Assembly (NCBI GenBank): GCA_022447365.1
Contig: JAKVBL010000008.1
Span: 1-64,000 of the forward strand
Direction: 5' to 3'
DNA: 64,000 bases
Source of the DNA: Oleiphilaceae bacterium
Lineage (GTDB): Bacteria; Pseudomonadota; Gammaproteobacteria; Pseudomonadales; Oleiphilaceae
How positions within the stretch are numbered: the first letter of the stretch is position 1; each line of letters begins with the position of its first letter. The translations under genes and the position numbers were made by a program. Below are positions 37,747-47,529 of this stretch, in pieces. The notes below the pieces were generated by a model, which was not told the origin of the DNA, searched no databases, and worked only from the letters and a program-made list of their open reading frames with translations.

Positions 37747-39117
37747 TTGAAACTGTCAAAGATTAAAACTGGAAGCTTTGAAAGGCGTTTAAGCTTGACT
37801 AAGGCTGGTTTGGTCTCCGGCACGCGTATGGCGGGCAGTTTGACGGCCGGTCTCTTTCAGTCCTCACAAAAACGCGCAGAGGCGCGCAGTGCGGCACTTT
37901 CACGAGAAGCTAAGTATCTCGTTGAAGAGTTGGGTAAGCTCAAAGGCAGTGTTGTTAAGATTGGTCAGATTATGGCGCTTTACGGCGAGCATTTTCTACC
38001 AGTTGAGGTGACTGAAGCGCTTCATACGCTTGAAGAGAAAACCGCGGCGCTCGATTGGTCTATCATGCGTGGTTTGTTGTACGAACAGCTCGGCTCGGAG
38101 CGTTTTCAAGAACTTGATGTGTGCGAAACATCTATTGGGACGGCTTCTTTGGGGCAGGTGCATCGAGCGATTGTGAAAAGCAGTGGTGAAGAGATTTGTC
38201 TTAAGATTCAATATCCGGGCGTGAGTGAGGCGATCGACGCTGATTTAGACTCTGTTGCTCAAATCTTACGCCTTGCCAATGTAGTGTCTCGTGGGCCTGC
38301 TTTCGATGAGTGGCTCGAAGAAGTTCGCGTTATGATGCACCGTGAGGTGGATTACGGATTAGAAGCTAAAACGACGCAGCGTTTCAATGATCTTCTGAAA
38401 GAGGATCATCGCTACGTTGTGCCCTCTGTTTATTCTCGATATTCGACCTCTAAGGTCTTAGCAACCAGCTATGAAGAAGGCGTGCATGTTGCTAGTGAAT
38501 TGGCGCAAGGTTTGTCACAGCAAGAGCGAAACGCACTCGGGCAGGCATTTCTTGAATTGTTCCTGAATGAGCTTTTCGTATGGCATGAAATGCAAACGGA
38601 CCCGAATTTCGGTAATTACCGTGTTCGTATTAATAAGTCCAAATCTCCTCAACTTGTTCTTCTTGACTTTGGTGCGGTTCAACGCTACGACGAGAGCTTT
38701 ATAAAACCCGTATGTGAGATGATTCAATCTTCTTATCACAATGATCTTAAGGGCGTGATTCAAGCGGGTATTGCGCTTGATTTCATGCACGAGGATTGGC
38801 CCGATGACGTGCTCGAGACATTCGGGAAAGTCTGTATGGCTGTACTTGAACCCTTGGCTAGGATTGATTCGCCAGCAGTTTGTAAAGCAGATCATTGTGA
38901 CGAATCTGGGGCTTATTTATGGGCTGAGAGTGATTTGCCAACGCGAATTGCCAAAACTGCTGCGCGTTCAGCTGTCAGCCGTTACTTCAAAATACCGCCA
39001 AAGGAGTTCGTTTTTCTAAATCGAAAACTCGTCGGCGTTTATACCTTTATCTCGGTGATTGGTGCTCAGTTTGATGGCGAGCCGCATTTGCGGCGTTTCC
39101 TATACATTAAACCATGA
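37747..39117 (+). CDS. ABC1/UbiB family atypical kinase
   Basis: This 456-residue protein has the ABC1 (ADCK/UbiB) fold. The KxGQ extension motif is in VVKIGQIMAL, the nucleotide-binding lysine in EICLKIQYPGV, the catalytic loop in MQTDPNFGNYRV and the metal-binding DFG in LLDFGAVQRYD. Such proteins act as ATPases or lipid-linked kinases tied to quinone and isoprenoid metabolism, but this one is not the ubiB of the ubiquinone operon; it is a shorter relative after lipA. Start is TTG 37747 with AAGAGG upstream. No membrane helix is seen at the C-terminus, unlike UbiB. Confidence 0.85.
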   Translation: MKLSKIKTGSFERRLSLTKAGLVSGTRMAGSLTAGLFQSSQKRAEARSAALSREAKYLVEELGKLKGSVVKIGQIMALYGEHFLPVEVTEALHTLEEKTAALDWSIMRGLLYEQLGSERFQELDVCETSIGTASLGQVHRAIVKSSGEEICLKIQYPGVSEAIDADLDSVAQILRLANVVSRGPAFDEWLEEVRVMMHREVDYGLEAKTTQRFNDLLKEDHRYVVPSVYSRYSTSKVLATSYEEGVHVASELAQGLSQQERNALGQAFLELFLNELFVWHEMQTDPNFGNYRVRINKSKSPQLVLLDFGAVQRYDESFIKPVCEMIQSSYHNDLKGVIQAGIALDFMHEDWPDDVLETFGKVCMAVLEPLARIDSPAVCKADHCDESGAYLWAESDLPTRIAKTAARSAVSRYFKIPPKEFVFLNRKLVGVYTFISVIGAQFDGEPHLRRFLYIKP

Positions 39118-39195
39118 ACTAACTTTGCAACACGTTTTGAAAATGCTCGCTTTTACTATAAAATGCGCGCCTCAAATTTAAAGAGTATTTTGCAC

Positions 39196-40995
39196 GTGAG
39201 CAGTCTTAAAAATATCCGTAATTTCTCCATTATTGCCCATATAGATCATGGTAAGTCGACCTTGGCTGACAGATTTATTCAAGATTGTGGCGGTTTAAGT
39301 GACCGTGAAATGGAGGCACAGGTTCTTGACTCGATGGATATCGAAAGAGAGCGTGGTATTACGATCAAAGCGCAAAGTGTGACCTTGAACTATAAAGCGG
39401 ATGACGGTGAGACGTACCAGCTTAATTTTATCGATACGCCCGGACACGTTGACTTCTCGTATGAGGTATCGCGGTCTTTAGCGGCTTGCGAAGGAGCTTT
39501 GTTAGTCGTTGATGCGGGTCAAGGTGTTGAAGCGCAGTCTGTAGCGAACTGTTATACGGCGATTGAACAAGGCTTAGAAGTTCTTCCAATCCTTAACAAA
39601 ATGGATTTGCCACAAGCTGAGCCTGAGCGTGTAAAGCAAGAAATAGAAGATATTATTGGTATCGATGCGACGGGTGCCGTGCCGTGTAGTGCTAAGAGTG
39701 GTATGGGCGTTAAAGATGTGCTCGAAGAATTGGTTAAGGTTATTCCACCACCTGAAGGTGATCGACAAGCTCCGTTGCAAGCCCTAATTATCGACTCGTG
39801 GTTTGATAACTACCTAGGAGTTGTGTCGCTTGTTCGTGTCGTTGAAGGCACACTTCGCAAAGGCGACAGAATATTTATCAAATCTACCGGCAAGATCGAG
39901 CAGATTACTTCTTGCGGCGTATTTACGCCGAAGCATACCGAAACAGGGATATTGCAAGCAGGTGAAGTTGGATTTGTTGTAGCCGGAATTAAAGATATTC
40001 ATGGTGCACCGGTAGGGGACACGATCACGCATGCTAAGACTCAAGAAGTCGGCCAGTTGCCCGGCTTCCAACGCGTAAAACCTCAAGTCTACGCGGCGTT
40101 GTTCCCTGTCAGCTCCGACGATTATGAGTCATTCCGTGAAGCTTTAGAAAAGCTGACGTTGAACGATGCTTCTCTGTACTACGAGCCTGAGACGTCAGAT
40201 GCACTGGGCTTTGGTTTCCGTTGCGGCTTTTTGGGTATGCTCCATATGGAGATTATCCAAGAGCGTTTGGAGCGCGAATACGACCTTGATCTTCTTACTA
40301 CGGCGCCAACGGTAGCCTATGAAATTAAGTTGAGAAATGGCGACGTAGTGATGGTCGATAATCCATCAAAACTCCCTGATCCAGGTTCTATCGACGAAAT
40401 GCGTGAACCAATTGTTGAGGCAAATATTCTGGTTCCACAAGACTATTTGGGTAACGTGATTAGTCTTTGTGTTGAGAAACGCGGTGTCCAGAAAGATATG
40501 CAATTCATCGGAGGACAGGTCGCGCTCAAGTACGAATTACCAATGGCTGAAGTTGTACTCGATTTCTTCGATCGTGTGAAATCAGTGAGTCGTGGTTTTG
40601 CTTCACTCGACTATCAATTTATTCGTTTTGAGGCTGCTAACCTAGTTAAGCTAGACGTTCTTATTAACGGCGATAAAGTTGATGCGCTGGCCTTGATTAT
40701 TCATAAGGACCACGCCCAATCTAAAGGCCGTTTATTAACCGAAAAGATGAAAGAGTTGATTCCACGCCAAATGTTCGATGTTGCTATTCAAGCGGCAATA
40801 GGCGGCCAAGTCGTGGCGCGTCAAACCGTTAAGGCTTTACGTAAAAACGTAACAGCGAAATGTTACGGTGGTGATGTGAGCCGTAAGAAAAAGCTCCTTC
40901 AGAAGCAGAAAGAAGGTAAGAAACGGATGAAGCAAGTGGGCAGCGTAGAAATCCCGCAAGAAGCGTTCTTAGCCGTTTTGAAAGTGGATAGTTAA
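39196..40995 (+). CDS. lepA: Elongation factor 4 (LepA)
   Basis: This 599-residue translational GTPase back-translocates or stabilises stalled ribosomes. G1 [15 protein letters not shown]3 DTPGHVDF and G4 NKMDLP are seen, and the LepA-specific C-terminal domain ends [22 protein letters not shown] 39196 ([15 protein letters not shown]) gives the exact family length, so the ATG at 39163 is probably not used. It heads the lepA-lepB-DUF4845-rnc-era-recO-pdxJ-acpS operon. Confidence 0.97.
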   Translation: MSSLKNIRNFSIIAHIDHGKSTLADRFIQDCGGLSDREMEAQVLDSMDIERERGITIKAQSVTLNYKADDGETYQLNFIDTPGHVDFSYEVSRSLAACEGALLVVDAGQGVEAQSVANCYTAIEQGLEVLPILNKMDLPQAEPERVKQEIEDIIGIDATGAVPCSAKSGMGVKDVLEELVKVIPPPEGDRQAPLQALIIDSWFDNYLGVVSLVRVVEGTLRKGDRIFIKSTGKIEQITSCGVFTPKHTETGILQAGEVGFVVAGIKDIHGAPVGDTITHAKTQEVGQLPGFQRVKPQVYAALFPVSSDDYESFREALEKLTLNDASLYYEPETSDALGFGFRCGFLGMLHMEIIQERLEREYDLDLLTTAPTVAYEIKLRNGDVVMVDNPSKLPDPGSIDEMREPIVEANILVPQDYLGNVISLCVEKRGVQKDMQFIGGQVALKYELPMAEVVLDFFDRVKSVSRGFASLDYQFIRFEAANLVKLDVLINGDKVDALALIIHKDHAQSKGRLLTEKMKELIPRQMFDVAIQAAIGGQVVARQTVKALRKNVTAKCYGGDVSRKKKLLQKQKEGKKRMKQVGSVEIPQEAFLAVLKVDS

Positions 40996-41033
40996 TCGAT
41001 TTAAAATCGATAAAAATAAGTAGCGAGAAAAGA

Positions 41034-41810
41034 ATGGATATCGATTTTCCACTGGTGTTGGTGGTACTGACGTTTTTTACAGGCTTCGTCTATTTAGCGG
41101 ACGTTCTGTATTTTTCTAAACAACGCGAGGCAAGCAAGGCTCCAAAGGCATCATCAGAGGATGAGCCGAAGATGCATTGGTTGATTGATAATTCTCGCTC
41201 TTTTTTTCCAGTGCTGGCGCTTGTGTTAGTGCTCCGGTCTTTTCTTGTGGAGCCTTTTCAAATTCCGTCGGGCTCAATGTTGCCGACCTTAGAAGTCGGC
41301 GATTTCATCTTAGTCAATAAATACGAGTACGGTTTGAGGTTGCCAGTCGCGGGCACAAAGGTGGTCGAGCTGAACGATCCTGAGCGAGGGGACGTAATTG
41401 TCTTTAAATTCCCAGAAGATGGAAAAACTAATTACATAAAACGTGTTGTAGGGATCCCAGGTGATGTTATTCGTTACGACGAAAAACAACTGTTTATTAA
41501 TGGTGAATTAGTTCCTGAAACGCTTGTAGCTAATTTACCTCCTTATCGTTTGGCCAAAGAGCAAATAGGCAACGTCACACATCAGTTAATGGAGCATAAG
41601 CTGCGCCGAAACATTCAAGCCGAAGGTGAATGGGTGGTACCAGAAAACTCCTACTTTGTAATGGGTGATAACCGTGACAATAGTAACGATAGCCGTTATT
41701 GGGGCTTCGTTCCCGATGAGTTAGTGGTTGGTAAGGCGTTTGCAATTTGGATGCAATGGAAAGGTCTCACTTCATTGCCATCGTTTTCGCGCGCAGGAAG
41801 CATCGAGTAA
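41034..41810 (+). CDS. lepB: Signal peptidase I
   Basis: This 258-residue inner-membrane protease removes signal peptides from exported preproteins. Two N-terminal membrane helices (LVVLTFFTGFVYLADVLYF and FFPVLALVLVLRSFLV) precede the catalytic Ser in PSGSMLPTLEVGD and Lys in NYIKRVVGIPGD, and the C-terminal box MGDNRDNSNDSRYWG is intact. Downstream of lepA as usual. Confidence 0.97.
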   Translation: MDIDFPLVLVVLTFFTGFVYLADVLYFSKQREASKAPKASSEDEPKMHWLIDNSRSFFPVLALVLVLRSFLVEPFQIPSGSMLPTLEVGDFILVNKYEYGLRLPVAGTKVVELNDPERGDVIVFKFPEDGKTNYIKRVVGIPGDVIRYDEKQLFINGELVPETLVANLPPYRLAKEQIGNVTHQLMEHKLRRNIQAEGEWVVPENSYFVMGDNRDNSNDSRYWGFVPDELVVGKAFAIWMQWKGLTSLPSFSRAGSIE

Positions 41811-41889
41811 CACGCATTACGTTGTAAACCTGATAGAGCGGGTCTAACCTTAAGTACGCGAGTTAATGAATTTGATTGGAGCAATGCAA

Positions 41890-42285
41890 ATGTCTAGAAA
41901 TGAAACTAATAATAAATTGTTGAAGAACCAGCGTGGCGCTTCAATGCCCTTTGTTTTGGTGTTTCTAGCGATGGCTGCGTTTGTTGCGTTAGTTGGTTTT
42001 AAATTGTATCCAGCCTATTTTGAGCACTGGCAATTAAAGTCAGTGGTGACGTCTTTTGTCGAGGATTCTCAAACCGCTGAACTCGATCTGGGTGAGATTA
42101 ATCGCCGCTTCAAATTACGTATGCAGACTAACAATATTCGCGACATTGACTTCAACGAAGCTGTATCGATTGAGAAAGAAGAAGGGGTTATTTCTTTCTA
42201 CTTAGATTATGAAGTTCGTATCAATGTTTACAAAAATGTCGATGCAGTGATTGTGTTCGACGAAGTATCAGAAATCTATCCATAG
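41890..42285 (+). CDS. DUF4845 membrane protein
   Basis: A 131-residue protein with a prepilin-like basic start and one membrane helix (ASMPFVLVFLAMAAFVALVGF) then a periplasmic domain (KLYPAYFEHWQLKSVVTSFV...). This is DUF4845, found between lepB and rnc across gammaproteobacteria; function unknown. ATG 41890 is preferred because GGAG lies eight bases upstream; earlier in-frame ATGs at 41866 and 41884 lack good spacing. Confidence 0.9.
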   Translation: MSRNETNNKLLKNQRGASMPFVLVFLAMAAFVALVGFKLYPAYFEHWQLKSVVTSFVEDSQTAELDLGEINRRFKLRMQTNNIRDIDFNEAVSIEKEEGVISFYLDYEVRINVYKNVDAVIVFDEVSEIYP

Positions 42286-42299
42286 GTAGCACAACACGG

Positions 42300-42977
42300 G
42301 TGAGTACAGTTAATTACGACAGACTTGAGCGAAAGCTTGGTTATACCTTCAAAGATCGATCTCTTTTAGAGCTCGCCCTCACACATCGTAGTTTCAAAGG
42401 TAAAAATAATGAGCGTCTCGAATATCTCGGTGACGCTATTCTCGGCTATGTGATCGCCGAACAACTCTATCTTCGTTTTCCTCATTTTAAAGAAGGTCAA
42501 CTCTCGCGCTTGAGAGCTCGCTTGGTTAAAGGCGTAACTCTCGCTGAGATAGCGAGAGAGTTTGGGCTAGGTGATTATCTAAAGCTCGGTCCTGGTGAAC
42601 TAAAAAGCGGCGGTTTTCGACGAGAATCTATTTTAGCTGATGCAGTAGAGTCGATTATCGGCGCGACGTATTTGGATTCTGGTCATGACGTAGCCAAACA
42701 AATGGTATTGTCTTGGTACCAAGAACGATTGAGTTCTCCTGAGTTAGAAACGACAGAGAAAGATTCTAAGACTCAGCTGCAAGAATTGCTTCAAGCTAAA
42801 AAGCAAGACTTACCGACATACGAGGTTTTGCGCACAGAAGGCGAGGCGCATGCACAAACGTTCTATATTCGTTGTACGATTCCTGCGGAAGGCATTTCTA
42901 TTGAAACGAGTGGTTCGAGTAGGCGGAATGCAGAGCAAGATGCTGCTAAGTTAGCGATTGAACAATTAGGTAAATAA
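42300..42977 (+). CDS. rnc: Ribonuclease III
   Basis: This 225-residue endonuclease cuts double-stranded RNA, including the rRNA precursor. The signature [18 protein letters not shown] carries the metal-binding acidic residues, and the C-terminal double-stranded RNA-binding domain ([14 protein letters not shown] to [14 protein letters not shown]) is complete. GTG start. One base separates it from era. Confidence 0.97.
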   Translation: MSTVNYDRLERKLGYTFKDRSLLELALTHRSFKGKNNERLEYLGDAILGYVIAEQLYLRFPHFKEGQLSRLRARLVKGVTLAEIAREFGLGDYLKLGPGELKSGGFRRESILADAVESIIGATYLDSGHDVAKQMVLSWYQERLSSPELETTEKDSKTQLQELLQAKKQDLPTYEVLRTEGEAHAQTFYIRCTIPAEGISIETSGSSRRNAEQDAAKLAIEQLGK

Positions 42978-42978
42978 T

Positions 42979-43965
42979 ATGAGCGATAAGAAGTTAGGCG
43001 ATAACGATGCAGCGCAGTCTGCTGATGAGCTGGACGCTCTATTAGGCCAAGCATTTGGTGGTGTGGTGCAGAAGCACAACACTCGCTGTGGTTATGTTGC
43101 GATTGTTGGGCGGCCAAATGTTGGCAAATCAACCTTGATGAATCACATCTTAGGTCAAAAGCTAAGTATCACTTCTCGACGTCCGCAAACCACTCGACAT
43201 CAAATCTTAGGAATAAAGACAAACGGGGCGAATCAAGCTGTATATGTTGATACGCCCGGCCTGCACTTGAAAGAACATAAGGCGATTAATCGCTACATGA
43301 ACAAAGCCGCATCGAGTTCGTTGACTGATGTTGACGTGGTGGTGTTCGTTGTGGATCGTACGTATTGGACCGACGATGATGATCTGGTCTTAGAAAAATT
43401 ACAGAATGTCGGTGCGCCGGTGATTCTGTGCATCAACAAAGTTGATCGTACAAAAGACAAGGGTGGCTTACTGCCGTACTTGCAAGAGATCTCTAAGAAA
43501 GGCGAGTTTCAAGATATCGTCCCTATTTCAGCGAAGCAAGGACACAACGTCGAGCAGTTGGAGAGTCTTATTGAGGAGTTGCTACCTGAGAGTATGCATT
43601 ACTTTCCCGACTCCCAAGTTACCGACAAAAGTCAGCGCTTTTTAGCTGCAGAGTTAGTGCGCGAAAAGATCATGCGCCAACTAGGAGAAGAGCTCCCGTA
43701 TTCGGTGACGGTTGAAATTGAAGAGTTTAAACAGAAGAGAAATATTCTTCATATTAGTGCCTTAATTCTTGTTGAACGTAGCGGCCAGAAAAAGATTGTG
43801 ATCGGCGATAAAGGCGAGCAGATTAAGATTATTGGACGTGATGCGCGTAAAGATATGGAGCGTATGTTTGATAGCAAGGTCATGCTGAACTTATGGGTGA
43901 AAGTTAAGGGCGGTTGGTCCGATGATGAACGTGCCTTGAAAAGCTTAGGGTATCGCGACCAGTAA
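42979..43965 (+). CDS. era: GTPase Era
   Basis: This 328-residue GTPase couples 16S rRNA 3' end processing to 30S assembly. G1 [12 protein letters not shown]3 [10 protein letters not shown]4 NKVD, and a C-terminal KH domain ([24 protein letters not shown]) are visible. The first 35 residues form an acidic extension ([21 protein letters not shown]) not found in E. coli Era (301 aa). Follows rnc directly. Confidence 0.97.
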   Translation: MSDKKLGDNDAAQSADELDALLGQAFGGVVQKHNTRCGYVAIVGRPNVGKSTLMNHILGQKLSITSRRPQTTRHQILGIKTNGANQAVYVDTPGLHLKEHKAINRYMNKAASSSLTDVDVVVFVVDRTYWTDDDDLVLEKLQNVGAPVILCINKVDRTKDKGGLLPYLQEISKKGEFQDIVPISAKQGHNVEQLESLIEELLPESMHYFPDSQVTDKSQRFLAAELVREKIMRQLGEELPYSVTVEIEEFKQKRNILHISALILVERSGQKKIVIGDKGEQIKIIGRDARKDMERMFDSKVMLNLWVKVKGGWSDDERALKSLGYRDQ

Positions 43966-43967
43966 GC

Positions 43968-44717
43968 ATGTTTGAAGCGAGTTACATTCTTCATCGTCGC
44001 CCGTTTAGGGATACAAGTTTGTTACTCGACGTCTTCACGTATCAGCATGGAAAGGTAGGTTTAGTCGCTAAAGGCGGCTACAAAGCAAAGTCTTCAAAGA
44101 GTGCCATTCTTCAGGCATTTCAGCCCTTGTTAATTGATTGGGTTGGTAAATCTGATCTCAAAACCTTAACACAAGCTGAACCGCCCAGCGCCCAATTAGA
44201 GTTGACGGGCCAACGGCAGTTCGCGGGTCTGTACATCAACGAGCTGTTATACAAATTATTGGCGCCAGAAGAGCCAATGCCTGCTTTGTTTTCAGCCTAT
44301 GTAGAGTGTCTCTCGGGTTTAAGTGAGGGTGAAGATATGTCTCAGATGCTCAGAGATTTTGAACTTATATTGTTAGCTGAGCTCGGTTTGTTACCTAGTT
44401 TTGATATTGATTGGCAAGGCAAGGTTATACAGTCTGAGTCGAATTACTATTTGAGTGCTGACTCCACATTCGTGTTGACACAAGAGAATAGCCGAAGTTA
44501 TGTCGTTTTTTCAGGTCAAGATCTCCTAGCTTATTCGTCACGCGTGCAGGCGCTAGTTTCTAATAAAAGCGCTAATCAAGTAAATGATCTTAAAGCGGTG
44601 TATCAGACGTTAAATAAGAAAGTCAGTTATATGCTGATTGATCAGGCGCTCCAAGGTGCGAAGCTTCAGAGTAGAGAGCTAATCAAGCAGTTCAGTAAAT
44701 ATACAACAGTAGGATGA
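43968..44717 (+). CDS. recO: DNA repair protein RecO
   Basis: This 249-residue protein loads RecA on SSB-coated DNA with RecR. The N-terminal OB fold begins [22 protein letters not shown], followed by the helical domain ([23 protein letters not shown]) typical of the family. The zinc-binding cysteines found in some RecO are absent, as in other gammaproteobacteria. Start two bases after era; overlaps pdxJ. Confidence 0.95.
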   Translation: MFEASYILHRRPFRDTSLLLDVFTYQHGKVGLVAKGGYKAKSSKSAILQAFQPLLIDWVGKSDLKTLTQAEPPSAQLELTGQRQFAGLYINELLYKLLAPEEPMPALFSAYVECLSGLSEGEDMSQMLRDFELILLAELGLLPSFDIDWQGKVIQSESNYYLSADSTFVLTQENSRSYVVFSGQDLLAYSSRVQALVSNKSANQVNDLKAVYQTLNKKVSYMLIDQALQGAKLQSRELIKQFSKYTTVG

Positions 44718-45460
44718 GTAAGATGAGTCAACAGCGTAGGGTGTTGTTAGGTGTAAATGTCGATCATGTTGCAACACTTAGACAGGCACGAGGTACGCGT
44801 TACCCTGATCCCGTCCAGGCTGCGATGCTAGCTGAAGAAGCTGGCGCTGACGGCATTACGATTCATCCGAGAGAAGATCGCAGGCATATTCAGGATCGCG
44901 ATGTGTTTGTGATGAAGGAAACCCTCCAAACGCGTATGAACCTGGAGATGGCGGTAACGGACGCGATGGTCGATCTCGCTTTAAAGGTTAAGCCAGAGCA
45001 TGTTTGCTTGGTGCCTGAAAAACGCGAAGAGTTAACTACCGAAGGTGGGTTAGATGTTGTGGGGCATCTTGATAAGGTTAAGGATGCTTGTCAAAGACTC
45101 GGTTATGCTGGCATAGAGGTCTCTTTATTTATCGACCCCGACGAACAACAGATTTTGGCGTCGAAAAATTGTGGAGCGGCAGCGATAGAGCTGCATACGG
45201 GCGCTTATGCTGAGCCTGCTTCAAATGAAGCGCAGGCAAGGGAGCTTGGGTTGATTGTTGCCTCTACCGAATTAGGTGTGTCCGAGGGTTTAATCGTTAA
45301 TGCTGGTCATGGCTTGAATTATCATAATACACATGAAATTGCGCAGATCAACGGAATGAACGAACTCAATATTGGTCACGCTATTATCGCTAGAGCAGTC
45401 TTTGTCGGTTTGAAAGAAGCTGTGCGAGAAATGAAATCGATCATTAATCAAGCAGGCTAG
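44714..45460 (+). CDS. pdxJ: Pyridoxine 5'-phosphate synthase
   Basis: This 248-residue TIM-barrel enzyme makes pyridoxine 5'-phosphate from 1-deoxyxylulose 5-phosphate and an aminoacetone phosphate. It shows [54 protein letters not shown] and the closing [12 protein letters not shown] segments. The frame starts four bases before the recO stop; a second ATG four codons in is also possible. Confidence 0.97.
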   Translation: MSKMSQQRRVLLGVNVDHVATLRQARGTRYPDPVQAAMLAEEAGADGITIHPREDRRHIQDRDVFVMKETLQTRMNLEMAVTDAMVDLALKVKPEHVCLVPEKREELTTEGGLDVVGHLDKVKDACQRLGYAGIEVSLFIDPDEQQILASKNCGAAAIELHTGAYAEPASNEAQARELGLIVASTELGVSEGLIVNAGHGLNYHNTHEIAQINGMNELNIGHAIIARAVFVGLKEAVREMKSIINQAG

Positions 45461-45464
45461 TCGA

Positions 45465-45839
45465 ATGATAGGTGTTGGCGTTGACTTGCTAAAAATTGAG
45501 CGGATCGAAAAGGCAATGAGCAATAATCCGGAGCGTTTTCCAGAGAAACTGCTATCAGATGCTGAGTTTACGGAGTTTGTTCGTTTAGATCGTGGTCAAG
45601 AAAATTTTGTCGCAAAACGCTTCGCTGTGAAAGAGGCTGTTGCGAAGGCCTTAGGCACAGGATTTTCGTCAGGAGTATCTTGGCGTGATATTTCGCTTCA
45701 GCATGATTCAAATGGAAAGCCAGTCGTTACATTAACAGATGGTGCACAATCTCGATTTGAGGAACTGAATGCGTCATCACTTGAGATTAGTATTAGTGAT
45801 GACGCAGGGTTCGTTATAGCGTACGCAAACCTGAGCTAG
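45465..45839 (+). CDS. acpS: Holo-[acyl-carrier-protein] synthase
   Basis: This 124-residue enzyme moves phosphopantetheine from coenzyme A to acyl carrier protein. Diagnostic motifs are MIGVGVDLLKIERIEKA (metal-binding Asp) and FVAKRFAVKEAVAKALGTG. Last gene of the rnc-era-recO-pdxJ-acpS operon. Confidence 0.97.
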   Translation: MIGVGVDLLKIERIEKAMSNNPERFPEKLLSDAEFTEFVRLDRGQENFVAKRFAVKEAVAKALGTGFSSGVSWRDISLQHDSNGKPVVTLTDGAQSRFEELNASSLEISISDDAGFVIAYANLS

Positions 45840-45850
45840 CTTTGAACGAC

Positions 45851-46417
45851 CTAAAATTTCATCCCTAGACCAATGAAGTAACCGCTCTCGAAGGTGCGAT
45901 CGCCAGCATCTTTGATACCTGCATTCAAATACTGGTAGCCAAGACTGAGATCAGCACTCTGGATGACTCGATAATTGAGCTGGGCTCGAAAGCGTTTAAA
46001 TTCATCAGAATCACCGTAAGCAAGAATATCAGGCGCGTAGTGCAGTCGAGTTTCTACTGATAGGCCTGGAGTACTAGGAAGATTGATCCGAACAGCTCCA
46101 CCAAAAGCAACCGCAGAAGCTTTGAATTCGCCTTCCTTCATATGTGTTGCCTCAAGCCCCAACAGCACAGTAGTTGGCAAATTTGAAATAGCTGTCTGTC
46201 CCTGAGTGTGAAGATTAATGTTGCTAATATTGACCGATTCGCTTTCGTCTTTATAAAAATGCTCGAAACCCGCCACTAGGTCGGTCTCACCAATCTGGCC
46301 ATCAATGCCACCTCCAATAGTGTCATTGCTTATTCTGAAGGAGGCGCCGCCGGCGTAACTTAGGGAGGATAAAGCCAGTAATGCTGTGCATGCGATAAAG
46401 CGAATGTTGAATGTCAT
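45851..46417 (-). CDS. YfaZ family outer-membrane protein
   Basis: This predicted outer-membrane beta-barrel has 188 residues from ATG 46417, with a signal peptide (FIACTALLALSSLSYAGG). The strands follow the YfaZ pattern: ASFRISNDTIGGGIDGQ, LVAGFEHFYKDES, VAFGGAVRINLP, LHYAPDILAYGDSDEFKRFR and ADLSLGYQYLNAG, ending in an aromatic GLGMKF. Function unknown. It begins a few bases after the DUF3187 gene stop and is probably co-transcribed. Confidence 0.85.
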   Translation of the reverse strand: MTFNIRFIACTALLALSSLSYAGGASFRISNDTIGGGIDGQIGETDLVAGFEHFYKDESESVNISNINLHTQGQTAISNLPTTVLLGLEATHMKEGEFKASAVAFGGAVRINLPSTPGLSVETRLHYAPDILAYGDSDEFKRFRAQLNYRVIQSADLSLGYQYLNAGIKDAGDRTFESGYFIGLGMKF

Positions 46418-46438
46418 TAAGAAACCTTTTTGAAGCAT

Positions 46439-47425
46439 TTATAAGTTTGTAGTAAGACCGAAAAATAAAGAAAAATCAGGAGTAGTGCTAGGTCTGATAT
46501 CTTCACTAAACCCGATGTAAATATTGTGTCTGCTGACATCGAAAGACAGAGCGCTCGATAGTGCAATACTCGTCCATCCAAGTTCACGTACTTCATCATT
46601 GAAGTAAGGAGTATTTATGTCAATATTGGTAATTAATGCAATAGTTGGTGTGAAAATAAGGTCGAGGCTTCCATAAGCGCCACCAACAAACGGGTTTGGT
46701 GAAAACTCATCAATCATCGATTTGTAACGAAGATACGACACGTTATATCCATAACTTGTCTGAATTCTTGGCAGAAAAGCGTTATCGAGTTCAATCGAGG
46801 CGCCTTGCGTTGCGAAGCTAAGATTAATTGAACTTGCCAATCCGCCAGTTTGCTTTGACGTATCGCCGGTTGGCAAGTTGAAGCTCAGGCTTACTGCGTC
46901 GCTTATGAAAGATGTAGGACGCATTTCGACAAAAAGCATGGTATCTCCCAGACCATACGATCTATCAATACGTTTATATGTTTCACCGTTTTTTGTGATA
47001 TTCCAATTCAGCTGGTTATTTGTAGATTGCTCGCGACCATTCTGAGGCATGCCAAATACGTCATGAAATTCGTAGATTGGATCGTCTAAATATCCAGAGC
47101 GATGCGCTTGATATTGCAGTGATAAGCCGAGGCTAAGAGTGCCCGTTCGATAGGTAAGCGTTTCTCGGATAAGCGATGTTTCTCCATCAACATCGTATGT
47201 TGTTTGGTCTACGGTCGATTGCCTGAAATAATTAGATATTGCCACGCTGGTTTCAAACGTCATTTTACTTTGCTTTTGAGCAGCAGATGGATAGCGCGCG
47301 TAAGGAAGCTGGCCGATTAGCGGGTTCAAATTTACATACTGAATTTTTGATGCGTAGGCACGTTGATCAAACAATGATAAGAACAGGATGATCAAGGCCG
47401 ATATCAAGGATTGAGAGCGGAGCAT
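46439..47425 (-). CDS. DUF3187 family outer-membrane protein
   Basis: A 328-residue exported protein with a signal peptide (LISALIILFLSLFDQRAYA) and alternating beta-strands like a porin or barrel. The start NLNPLIGQLPYAR, the central LTYRTGTLSLGLSLQYQAHRSGYLDD and IYEFHDVFGMPQNGREQ segment match DUF3187, a family of envelope proteins without assigned function. It ends LFFGLTTNL with a terminal hydrophobic residue, not Phe. It lies divergent from the pseudokinase gene and upstream of yfaZ. Confidence 0.8.
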   Translation of the reverse strand: MLRSQSLISALIILFLSLFDQRAYASKIQYVNLNPLIGQLPYARYPSAAQKQSKMTFETSVAISNYFRQSTVDQTTYDVDGETSLIRETLTYRTGTLSLGLSLQYQAHRSGYLDDPIYEFHDVFGMPQNGREQSTNNQLNWNITKNGETYKRIDRSYGLGDTMLFVEMRPTSFISDAVSLSFNLPTGDTSKQTGGLASSINLSFATQGASIELDNAFLPRIQTSYGYNVSYLRYKSMIDEFSPNPFVGGAYGSLDLIFTPTIALITNIDINTPYFNDEVRELGWTSIALSSALSFDVSRHNIYIGFSEDIRPSTTPDFSLFFGLTTNL

Positions 47426-47529
47426 ATCAGTCTATCTTTTATTTAACGGCGCTCAGGATAGAGCAGACCGAAGTTATTTGTTAGTGTTGTTACGCACATA
47501 TAATAATTTACTAATAAAACGGAGTTTTC

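Noticed and set aside
37747-39117. ubiB assignment of the ABC1 kinase
   Set aside because: It lacks the C-terminal membrane helices and the ubiquinone-operon context of UbiB, so only the family is given.
40995-41011. Small palindrome ATCGATTT-A-AAATCGAT between lepA and lepB
   Set aside because: Short and A+T-rich with no T-run; likely chance or minor operon hairpin.
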